DNA of 64,000 bases from JAJDFU01 sp964641965. GTDB taxonomy: Bacteria > Bacteroidota > Bacteroidia > Chitinophagales > Saprospiraceae. The DNA lies in assembly GCA_964641965.1 (NCBI GenBank), contig CAZXLD010000001.1, positions 124,001 to 188,000 of the forward strand, given 5' to 3'. The translations under genes were made by a program, and so were the position numbers. Below are positions 34,728 to 42,469 of the stretch, one piece after another. Below the pieces are notes generated by a model. It was not told the origin of the DNA and made no database searches. It saw only the letters and a list, made by a program, of their open reading frames with translations. The stretch's first letter is position 1; every line of letters begins with the position of its first letter.

Positions 34728-35429
34728 TTAGATCATGCCCTCATCCGCAAAGCTTAAATAGGAGTCATCGGTAAGGATCAGGTGATCTAACACTTCAATA
34801 TCCAAGGCTTTCCCTGCCTGTTTTAGCTTTTTTGTCAGGTTTAGGTCGGCCTGACTCGCCTGTAATTGGCCGGAAGGATGATTATGAGCCAGGATGATAG
34901 CACATGCCAAGGCGTCGAGGGCTTTTCGAAAGACCAGCTTTGCATCTACTACGGTGCCGGTTACGCCGCCAATACTGATTCGTTCTTTCCGAATAATGCG
35001 GTTGGCCCGGTTCAGCAAAAGGATCCAGAATTCCTCGTGCGGGAGATCAGTGAGATGTGTTGCCAGATTTAGATACGCATCTTTGCTCGATCTGATTTGG
35101 GGCAGTAATTTAGGTTCGGTGAGTTGCCTCCGCTTACCCAGTTCTAAAGCGGCTGTGATCGTAAGCGCTTTGGCCTCTCCAACCCCTTTAAATTGGGTAA
35201 GATCATTGATGCTGCTCTTTCCTAGGATTCCCAAATCCTGGTTAAAGTTGGCTAAAATGCGTTTTGCCAGGCCAACAGCCGTCTCATCTGTACTTCCAGA
35301 TCGAAGCAGTATGGCCAATAGTTCGGCATCGGTTAAATTGCTTCGGCCTCTGGTCAATAGTTTTTCGCGGGGTCGATCTTCTTCTGCCCATGATTTAATC
35401 GTAAAAGAAGGGATGTATTTGGGATCCAT
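34728..35429 (-). CDS. radC: RadC family JAB-domain protein
   Basis: 233 residues. N-terminal UPF0758 helical part with an HhH-like segment (FKGVGEAKALTITAALELG), then a JAB/MPN metalloprotease-like domain with the JAMM motif AHNHPSGQLQASQAD. Despite its name RadC has no proven DNA repair role, and the catalytic substrate is unknown. It diverges from rnpA across about 90 bp, an unusual pairing. Family identity is certain. Confidence 0.94.
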   Translation of the reverse strand: MDPKYIPSFTIKSWAEEDRPREKLLTRGRSNLTDAELLAILLRSGSTDETAVGLAKRILANFNQDLGILGKSSINDLTQFKGVGEAKALTITAALELGKRRQLTEPKLLPQIRSSKDAYLNLATHLTDLPHEEFWILLLNRANRIIRKERISIGGVTGTVVDAKLVFRKALDALACAIILAHNHPSGQLQASQADLNLTKKLKQAGKALDIEVLDHLILTDDSYLSFADEGMI

Positions 35430-35522
35430 GTTGGGGTTTGTTTTGATCGTTTCTTCTCCTTAAGGAAGAGTACTATCTTGACCAAATTCCATAGATGGAA
35501 TATCCAATTATTGGTTACTTGT

Positions 35523-35909
35523 ATGCAACGCTTCCGTTTTACTCAGCAGGAACGGTTAAAAAACCGAAAAAGAATTGACCTTCTATTTAATAAGGGTAAG
35601 TCGGCATTTAAGTTTCCGATTAAAGCCGTGTGGAATGAGGATGGACATGCCATTGAAAAAGGGCTAAAGGCTGGCTTCTCGGTGCCTAAACGAAAAATAA
35701 AAAAAGCAGTATTGCGCAATCGGATTAAACGGCAGTTACGAGAGGTTTGGCGGGTCAGAAAACATCGCTTGCTGGCTGAGATGAGGTCCGATAACCAATT
35801 GGTCGAGGTGTTATTTATTTTTGTAGCCGACGAGGAAGTTTCCATGGCTCGACTCGAATATTCCATGGATCACCTTCTGCGAGAATTAGTCCATGGCATT
35901 TCGAAATAA
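35523..35909 (+). CDS. rnpA: ribonuclease P protein component
   Basis: 128 residues from ATG 35523. Basic protein that helps RNase P RNA cleave tRNA leaders. The diagnostic AGFSVPKRKIKKAV and RNRIKRQLREVW are intact, and the N-terminal RFTQQERLKNRKRIDLLF matches the family start; a TTG 45 bases upstream adds residues outside the family. The usual partners rpmH and yidC are not next to it, which is less common. A small membrane protein gene follows after 49 bases. Confidence 0.94.
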   Translation: MQRFRFTQQERLKNRKRIDLLFNKGKSAFKFPIKAVWNEDGHAIEKGLKAGFSVPKRKIKKAVLRNRIKRQLREVWRVRKHRLLAEMRSDNQLVEVLFIFVADEEVSMARLEYSMDHLLRELVHGISK

Positions 35910-35958
35910 TGATGGGATTTTACAACCCAGGCAACTGTTTCCGTTCTCTCTAAAATAA

Positions 35959-36483
35959 ATGATCAATATGCATCTCCATGCCCGAGTCGCCTTCTTGTTT
36001 CCTGCCTTGCTGTTGCTTCTTCTTCCTTCGTTCTTGGTTGCCCAAAAAGTTCTATTGATCGAGAAATACGGAAAGGCTAAGACTAAAAAGATCTATGTAG
36101 GAGATGAGATAAGTTACCGCTTAAAGGGTGAAAATGGCTTTAGACTCGGCTACATAGAAGATTTGCGAACCGATACCAACCTGATTGTACTGGGGCGAGG
36201 GTATTTGTCGCTTGAACAAATTGATGCCTTTCAATATGACTTAAGGGCTCCTCGGATTATAGGCACCACTTTTATGGTGTTTGGTCTTAGTTGGTCCTTC
36301 TTTGCAGGGGTGGCTGATCTGGCCAATTTGGGGTATACCTATTCCGCGAGCGATGCGATTGTCTCTGGAACCTCCTTGGCCTTGGGGTTCACCATTTCCA
36401 GGTTTAAGAAGAAAACCATTCGGTTTGGAAAGCGGAGGCGATTGCGAATAGTAGATCTAACACCGTTCTCCAATACGCCTTAA
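35959..36483 (+). CDS. predicted envelope protein of unknown function
   Basis: 174 residues: signal peptide or anchor (about 8-27, ending VAQ), a short beta-rich region containing VGDEISYRLKGENGF and GRGYLSLEQIDAFQYDL, then two hydrophobic helices (about 98-118, 128-148) and a very basic tail. I recognise no named family, though similar small proteins are common in Bacteroidota. It follows rnpA on the same strand after 49 bases. Confidence 0.7.
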   Translation: MINMHLHARVAFLFPALLLLLLPSFLVAQKVLLIEKYGKAKTKKIYVGDEISYRLKGENGFRLGYIEDLRTDTNLIVLGRGYLSLEQIDAFQYDLRAPRIIGTTFMVFGLSWSFFAGVADLANLGYTYSASDAIVSGTSLALGFTISRFKKKTIRFGKRRRLRIVDLTPFSNTP

Positions 36484-36613
36484 TATCTTAGAAATAGGAA
36501 TATTCAGCTTATTCCTGGCGAATTGTCTTGTCCTTTTCTTTTGCATTCGAACATGCGAGCGGATAAAAAATTATCTTTATTTGTCTATCACAAGCCTCTA
36601 GAATGCAACCGAT

Positions 36614-37639
36614 ATGAAAAGAATTTCTACCCTTGGTTTAATCGGCCTGTTTATTCTACTTTTTTCCAGTCTATTACAAGCCGAAGACCCTAAGTACATT
36701 TTTCCTACGAATTGCCATCAGGTGCAGTTCGACGGGATTCGTAAACTTATCCTAGTTGAAGCTTCTGTAAACGATAAATCGGGTTGGTTTGTACTGGATA
36801 CGGGGATGAAAGACCTTTTTTTGAACACCTTACACTTTTCAGTGCTTCCAGCCAAGGAAGTCCCGGACTCCATTTCTTTGATTGATGTGAAAGGCAATAT
36901 TAAACTTACCCGTGTAGTGGATGTACAATCTTTTCAATGGGGCGAGATTCAACGAAAAGAGTTTCTCACATTGGGTGCAGATTTGTCTACGATGGAAAAG
37001 GTGCTTAAAAGGGAAATTCTCGGCCTTATTGGGATGGAGGTGGTACGGCATTTAGAACTAATTGTCGATTATCAGAATGAAATACTCACCATTCGGCAAC
37101 CGATGCTCGAAGGTGGTTGTGGCGGATGTGCTCAGCAACCTGATTTTACCTTGTTTTTTGCTTATCAAAACCATCTTCCGGCGATCAAGGCTACAGTTGG
37201 GAATCAGAACGAGATGTGGTTGGGGCTGGATACAGGTTCTTCACTGAGTTTGATAGACGAACAGCAAAGGCGTAAGTTGAGGAAGAAGACCCATTCAGTG
37301 ACTAAAATTCGGTATGGCAGCCCAAATGGTATCTATGAAATTCCACTGGCTAATGTGACAGAAATTGATTTGGGAAAGGGATTGGAATTCTCCTACTGGC
37401 GTTTTGGTTTTAACAGTCTGGAGCATTTTCACCGGTGCGGGATGTATATTGATGGATTGCTGGGTGGGGATCTTTTCAGGCTTGGAAAGGTGTCCATCAA
37501 TTTTGCGGATCAACGTGTCCAGATCTGGCTCGAAGAAACCAGCCTGTTGCAGCGCTATCCGGCTTTATTAAGCATGGCTGCAGCAAATAAAAAACTGGAA
37601 GCTGAAGTAAATTCGGAATTAACCTGTCTTTCCAATTAA
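36614..37639 (+). CDS. secreted retropepsin-like aspartic protease with two DTG lobes
   Basis: 341 residues with signal peptide (1-23, LLQA). Two aspartic-protease lobes are visible: WFVLDTGMKD (Asp62) followed by EILGLIGMEV, and MWLGLDTGSSLSLID (Asp206) followed by YIDGLLGGDLF. Each DTG plus hydrophobic-hydrophobic-Gly is a clan AA half-site, so one chain could form a full active site, pepsin-like in layout. CxxC (GGCGGCAQ, about 167-174) adds an unusual Cys pair between lobes. Periplasmic or outer-membrane protease; substrate unknown. Its TAA overlaps the aroQ stop by sharing TTAA. Confidence 0.82.
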   Translation: MKRISTLGLIGLFILLFSSLLQAEDPKYIFPTNCHQVQFDGIRKLILVEASVNDKSGWFVLDTGMKDLFLNTLHFSVLPAKEVPDSISLIDVKGNIKLTRVVDVQSFQWGEIQRKEFLTLGADLSTMEKVLKREILGLIGMEVVRHLELIVDYQNEILTIRQPMLEGGCGGCAQQPDFTLFFAYQNHLPAIKATVGNQNEMWLGLDTGSSLSLIDEQQRRKLRKKTHSVTKIRYGSPNGIYEIPLANVTEIDLGKGLEFSYWRFGFNSLEHFHRCGMYIDGLLGGDLFRLGKVSINFADQRVQIWLEETSLLQRYPALLSMAAANKKLEAEVNSELTCLSN

Positions 37640-38049
37640 AGAAAGGACCGGAGGGCAAGCTCATACCCCTTAAGTCCGAATCCAACAATAATTCCTTTTG
37701 TATAGGGAGCCAGGTAAGAGTGCTGGCGAAAGGACTCCCGATTATAAACATTGGAGATATGCACTTCTACCACCGGGGAATGGATGGATGCGATAGCGTC
37801 TCCAAGTCCTGGAGAAGAATGGGTGTAGGCGCCGGCATTGAGGATGATACCGTCGGCCGTGAAGCCGATTGCCTGCAATTTGTCGATTAAGGAGCCTTCG
37901 TGATTGGATTGGTAATACTTCAACTCTATGTCAGGAAAGCGCTCCTTCAGTTCCTGAAAATAGGATTCAAAGGTCTGAGAGCCGTAAATTTCAGGTTCTC
38001 TTTTTCCCAGTAAATTGAGATTGGGGCCGTTGATGATATAGATTTCCAA
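37636..38049 (-). CDS. aroQ: type II 3-dehydroquinate dehydratase
   Basis: Third step of the shikimate pathway (3-dehydroquinate to 3-dehydroshikimate). 137 residues. INGPNLNLLGKREPEIYG carries the catalytic Tyr22; NAGAYTHSS, VEVHISNVYNRESFR and HSYLAPYTKG are all family motifs. The family aligns from the very first residue, so TTG 38049 must be the start; no ATG exists in frame nearby. It lies 27 bases downstream of recQ, probably on one transcript. Confidence 0.95.
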   Translation of the reverse strand: MEIYIINGPNLNLLGKREPEIYGSQTFESYFQELKERFPDIELKYYQSNHEGSLIDKLQAIGFTADGIILNAGAYTHSSPGLGDAIASIHSPVVEVHISNVYNRESFRQHSYLAPYTKGIIVGFGLKGYELALRSFL

Positions 38050-38076
38050 AAATACTTGGGATTCAGAATGAAAATA

Positions 38077-40272
38077 TCAATTAGCCATTTCAGAAAGAAA
38101 CTTAATCCGTATAAGCTGAATCTCTTCCAGGGTGATGTCATCTTCTTTTAGTTCATGAAAGGCGGTATCGATTGAATCGGTATCTGCATCCATGAAGTAT
38201 TCGTAAATATCTTCCTTCGAATATTCGTCGACCACATCATCCAGGTAGTAGTCTATATTGAGTTTGGTGCCGGAATTTACAATCGCATCCAATTCAGCGA
38301 AGAGCTCCTCCATACTGATCTGATTGGAGGAGGCTAGATCTTCAAAAGGGATCTTGCGATCAATCCCCTGGATAATATTGACTTTGATCTTGGATTTATT
38401 CGCCACCTGCTTAATCACAAAGTCAGCTGGTCGATCAATATCATTTTCATCTACATGCTGCCGAATCACTTCCAAAAAAGGCTTTCCATATCGAATCGCT
38501 TTTCCTTTACTCACGCCGCCTACTTGTGCCAAATCGTCCATGGAAAGCGGATACATAGTAGCCATTTCCTCCATGGATGGATCTTGGAAAATGACAAATG
38601 GAGGTACACCCAGGCGCTTGGACTCCTTTTTTCTCAGTTCTTTGAGCAGCTTGAAGAGCTGTTGATCCAATGCAGAGGTTCCTCCATTATTGGACGGAGT
38701 AGCCGTATACTTTTCGAAATTGTGATTAAGTGGTACCTGGATAGCATGCGGCTTTTCCATAAAAGCTTTTCCAGCTCCTGTTATTTTTAAGAGGCCATAG
38801 CTTTCCACATCCTTAATCAGCAAATCATTCAAAATAGCTTGCCTGTAGATAGTACTCCAGAAATTATCATCCTTTTCTTTCCCTTTGCCAAACAGGTCCT
38901 TGTCTGTGAAACCATAATCTTTCATCTCTTTGGTTTCCTTCCCGCGTACAAAGTCGATCAGGGGCTTAATGGGAAAGTTTTCTTTCAGGGACTCTACGGA
39001 TTGTAGCGCAATGTTCATTTCTTGGCCCACTTCGATCTTTTGCTTGGGAAATTTGCAGTTATCACATTTCCCGTCGCATTGGCTGGTGTCGTATTCTTCT
39101 CCAAAGTAATGCAACAAGAATTGCCTACGGCAGCTGGTCGTTTCTGCATAGGCCATTACTTCTTGCAGGAGTTGATTTCCCATCTCTCGTTCGGCAACCG
39201 GTTTATCCCGGAGAAACTTCTCCAGCTTTAACAAATCCCGATAAGCATAAAAGGCGATGCAATTCCCCTTCAATCCATCCCGGCCGGCTCTACCTGTTTC
39301 CTGATAATAGTTTTCAATGCTTTTCGGCATGTCATAGTGGATCACGAAACGCACATCGGGTTTGTCGATCCCCATACCAAAAGCAATTGTAGCGACAATG
39401 ACATCTACCCTTTCCATCAGAAAATCATCCTGAGTCTGCGAGCGTGTTTTGGCATCTAAGCCAGCGTGATAAGGTGCAGCATTGATGTCGTTTACCACCA
39501 ATGTTCGAGCAATATCTTCTGCCGCCTTACGGCTTTGAACATATATGATCCCGGATTCTTCGGACATGCCCTTGATCAATTGAATGATTTGCTTACGGGT
39601 ATCTTCTTCCTTTCCCTTAGGCCGCACTTCGTAGTAAAGGTTATCCCGGTTAAAGGAGGATATGAAAATATTCACATCATCCATGTTTAAACTCTTTACA
39701 ATATCGGATTGCACCTTCGGGGTCGCAGTAGCTGTGAGCGCAATGATAGGGATGCGTTTACCGATAGAATTAAGCATGTCCCGAATACGTCGATATTCAG
39801 GCCTGAAATCATGCCCCCATTCGGAGATGCAGTGGGCTTCATCTACAGCGACAAACGAAATATCTACCGTCTTAAAAAACTCGATGTTTTCCCCTTTGGT
39901 CAAGGTCTCCGGAGCGATGAAAAGCAGTTTGGTCTTTTCATCCATAATATCTTGTTTGACCTGTCGCATTTGTGCTTTGGTCAAAGAGGAGTTCAGGAAA
40001 TGAGCTACCTCATCTTGTTGACCATACCCACGAATAGAATCTACCTGATTTTTCATCAAGGCTATCAGGGGAGAAATAATAATTGCCGTTCCAGGCATCA
40101 TCAGGGCAGGTAACTGATAACACAAGGACTTGCCACCGCCAGTAGGCATGATCACAAAGGTGTCCTTTCCATCCAGAACGCTTTCAATAATTGCTTCTTG
40201 GTTACCTTTAAAACCGTCAAATCCAAAGAATTGCTCCAGTGCTTGGTGCAAAGTTCCCATTGCTGTTGACAT
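38077..40272 (-). CDS. recQ: ATP-dependent DNA helicase RecQ
   Basis: 731 residues. Helicase core with Walker A MPTGGGKS (42-49), DEAHCISEWGHDFRP, and QETGRAGRDG; a zinc-binding RQC region (CRRQFLLHYFG and CDGKCDNC); and a winged-helix plus an HRDC domain (about 515-600). It unwinds recombination intermediates. Length exceeds classical RecQ (about 610) through a C-terminal acidic extension (about 640-731), common in Bacteroidota RecQ. ATG 40272 or 40260 could start it. Confidence 0.96.
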   Translation of the reverse strand: MSTAMGTLHQALEQFFGFDGFKGNQEAIIESVLDGKDTFVIMPTGGGKSLCYQLPALMMPGTAIIISPLIALMKNQVDSIRGYGQQDEVAHFLNSSLTKAQMRQVKQDIMDEKTKLLFIAPETLTKGENIEFFKTVDISFVAVDEAHCISEWGHDFRPEYRRIRDMLNSIGKRIPIIALTATATPKVQSDIVKSLNMDDVNIFISSFNRDNLYYEVRPKGKEEDTRKQIIQLIKGMSEESGIIYVQSRKAAEDIARTLVVNDINAAPYHAGLDAKTRSQTQDDFLMERVDVIVATIAFGMGIDKPDVRFVIHYDMPKSIENYYQETGRAGRDGLKGNCIAFYAYRDLLKLEKFLRDKPVAEREMGNQLLQEVMAYAETTSCRRQFLLHYFGEEYDTSQCDGKCDNCKFPKQKIEVGQEMNIALQSVESLKENFPIKPLIDFVRGKETKEMKDYGFTDKDLFGKGKEKDDNFWSTIYRQAILNDLLIKDVESYGLLKITGAGKAFMEKPHAIQVPLNHNFEKYTATPSNNGGTSALDQQLFKLLKELRKKESKRLGVPPFVIFQDPSMEEMATMYPLSMDDLAQVGGVSKGKAIRYGKPFLEVIRQHVDENDIDRPADFVIKQVANKSKIKVNIIQGIDRKIPFEDLASSNQISMEELFAELDAIVNSGTKLNIDYYLDDVVDEYSKEDIYEYFMDADTDSIDTAFHELKEDDITLEEIQLIRIKFLSEMAN

Positions 40273-40400
40273 AATGAAACGCGCGCTGTCCTGAGTATTT
40301 GGGTTATTTTAGCCCAGCAGGCCAGCTTTTTTACAATTTACAAAAAAAGTTTAGCTATGCTTAAATCATTTGCTGTCAGGGAATTATAATGATATAGGTG

Positions 40401-41411
40401 ATGGGATTTGGTGAAAGGCCGTCAAAAATAACAAATTCCGAAGATAATTTGGAGGAACTGGTCCGTAAAACAGCTATCAAGACCTTGTCCATTGAATGTG
40501 AGACACTTGAGGCTCTTAAAGACTCGATTAACGGAGATTTCGTAAAAACAGTCGAACTGCTTTTCCAGTGTAGGGGTAGGTTGGTGGTTACCGGAATAGG
40601 GAAAAGCGCATTGGTAGGACAAAAAATCGTAGCTACTCTGAACTCTACCGGCACTCCTTCTTTATTTATGCATGCAGCAGACGCCATCCATGGTGATCTG
40701 GGGATGATTCAATCGGAAGATGTTGTCCTTTGCCTGTCAAAAAGTGGAGAGACCTCCGAAGTCAAGGCGTTGGTTCCCTTATTGCGCCAAATGGGCAATA
40801 CCATCATTGCTGTAGTGGGAAATCCGGATTCATTTCTTGCTCAACAAGCCAACCGAATTTTACTAACACCTGTCGTCAAAGAGGCAGATCCCAACAATCT
40901 TGCTCCAACAGCAAGTACTACTGCCCAAATGGCCTTAGGCGATGCCTTGGCAACATCCTTGTTAGCGCTGCGAGGGTTTAGCCCCTCGGATTTTGCTGTA
41001 TTTCATCCAGGCGGAGCGTTGGGAAAACAACTTTATTTACGAGTTTCAGACCTGGTCGTTCATAATGCCTGCCCCGCAGTCCGAACGGAGGACTCCCTTG
41101 AACGGGTGATCCTGGAGATGACCTCCAAACGGCTTGGGGCAACTGCTGTACTGGATGAAGAGGACCAACTCGTTGGTATTATTACCGACGGTGATTTGCG
41201 GCGAATGCTCAATGAAGGGATCCCGGAGTCTGGCATTAAAGCAGGAGCAATTATGAGTCGGAACCCTAAAACAATTGAGGCTGAACAGCTAGCTGTCCGA
41301 GCACTATCCAAGATGCGTCAATACAGCATTACCCAACTAATTGCATTGAAAGAAAAGAAATATGTGGGTATGATCCATCTTCATGATTTGGTGCGGGAGG
41401 GTATATTTTAA
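40401..41411 (+). CDS. kdsD: arabinose-5-phosphate isomerase (KpsF/GutQ family)
   Basis: Interconverts ribulose-5-phosphate and arabinose-5-phosphate, the first step to Kdo for lipopolysaccharide. 336 residues from ATG 40401 (GTG 40398 is adjacent). SIS domain (about 40-170) with GIGKSALVGQK and SKSGETSEV, then two CBS domains (about 210-330), e.g. AVLDEEDQLVGIITDGDLRR. Divergent from recQ. The next gene starts 11 bases later, so kdsD leads a three-gene operon with two envelope proteins of unknown role. Confidence 0.94.
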   Translation: MGFGERPSKITNSEDNLEELVRKTAIKTLSIECETLEALKDSINGDFVKTVELLFQCRGRLVVTGIGKSALVGQKIVATLNSTGTPSLFMHAADAIHGDLGMIQSEDVVLCLSKSGETSEVKALVPLLRQMGNTIIAVVGNPDSFLAQQANRILLTPVVKEADPNNLAPTASTTAQMALGDALATSLLALRGFSPSDFAVFHPGGALGKQLYLRVSDLVVHNACPAVRTEDSLERVILEMTSKRLGATAVLDEEDQLVGIITDGDLRRMLNEGIPESGIKAGAIMSRNPKTIEAEQLAVRALSKMRQYSITQLIALKEKKYVGMIHLHDLVREGIF

Positions 41412-41422
41412 CGACATCTAGC

Positions 41423-42469
41423 ATGAGGCAATGGTATCCTATCGGGTTGAGCTGTTTGATAACCCTACTTTTTCAAACCTGCACTCCAAATACTCCTGAT
41501 CTCACCCCCGGGTTCTATCATTGGAAGCAGACCTTTGCTCCATCCAAAGATGCCTGGGGTTATCTGGATAGCATTAATGCTGGACGATTGTATATCCGAC
41601 TATTTGATGTAGCATGGGACCCTGTTCGAAGTATACCCATTCCACAATCTATTGTTGACGGTAAGGCTGAACCGATCCCAGACTATCTGGACCTGGTAGC
41701 GGTGATTTTTCTTACGGAAGATGCGATGGAACGAATCCGGCGGGAGGATGTACCCCAATTGGCCGATCAGATGAGTGTTTTGATTCGGGAATTGGAGTCT
41801 ATTTTGGGGGCCCCGGCAGAATATCAACTGGACTGTGATTGGACCCCAGGTTCCAGGGATTCCTATTTTCAGTTGATCGACGAAATGAAATCCAGGGTAG
41901 GTGCTCCGGTTTCTGTGACCTTGCGTTTGCATCAATTGCGTTTTCCGGAAAAGACCGGTATACCTCCTGCTGATCGGGTAATATTGATGTATTACAACAT
42001 GGGCGAAGTGACTGACCCTGCTACAACCAATTCTATTTTGGATATATCTATTGGGAGGTCGTATCTGGAAAAAAGTAAGATTTATCCTCTTCCAATGGAT
42101 TTGGCCTTACCCTTATTCCGGTGGGGTGTCGTTTTTCGCGAAGGCTATTTGATCAGTCTGATAAATGAGTTATCAGCTGCAGATTTAATTGATTCTACCC
42201 GATTTGAGGCATTATCGGGAACCCAATTTAGAGTCAGGAAGGATACCTATTTGCAAGGCTATTATTTGTATGCTGGTGATCAAATTCGGTTGGAAAGGGT
42301 ACTGCCAGTCGAATTGGCTCGTGCGGCAGCTCAATGGGCATCTATGGGTTTAATTGAGCCTGACGGGAATTTGGTATTTTACCATCTGGATGAACCCATT
42401 CGAAAAATATTTCCTCATGAGGTGCTTCGCCCTGTGCTCAAGGTCCTTGCCCCTTCTGCTATTGACTAG
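41423..42469 (+). CDS. extracytoplasmic protein, possibly DUF3142-like TIM barrel
   Basis: 348 residues. An N-terminal hydrophobic segment ends in LFQTC (possible lipobox, Cys20), then PGFYHWKQTF, a beta-alpha series, and EYQLDCDWTPGSRDSY, VSVTLRLHQLRFPE and VILMYYNMGEV. The QLDxD segment and following strands resemble DUF3142/GH18-like TIM barrels, where an Asp pattern at the end of the central strand matters; this assignment is tentative. It starts 11 bases after kdsD and overlaps the next gene by 53 bases, indicating translational coupling. Function unknown; cell-envelope role inferred from kdsD. Confidence 0.65.
   Translation: MRQWYPIGLSCLITLLFQTCTPNTPDLTPGFYHWKQTFAPSKDAWGYLDSINAGRLYIRLFDVAWDPVRSIPIPQSIVDGKAEPIPDYLDLVAVIFLTEDAMERIRREDVPQLADQMSVLIRELESILGAPAEYQLDCDWTPGSRDSYFQLIDEMKSRVGAPVSVTLRLHQLRFPEKTGIPPADRVILMYYNMGEVTDPATTNSILDISIGRSYLEKSKIYPLPMDLALPLFRWGVVFREGYLISLINELSAADLIDSTRFEALSGTQFRVRKDTYLQGYYLYAGDQIRLERVLPVELARAAAQWASMGLIEPDGNLVFYHLDEPIRKIFPHEVLRPVLKVLAPSAID

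Noticed and set aside
39662..40113. Two overlapping plus-strand open frames inside recQ
   Set aside because: They lie opposite conserved RecQ helicase motifs and have no family resemblance.
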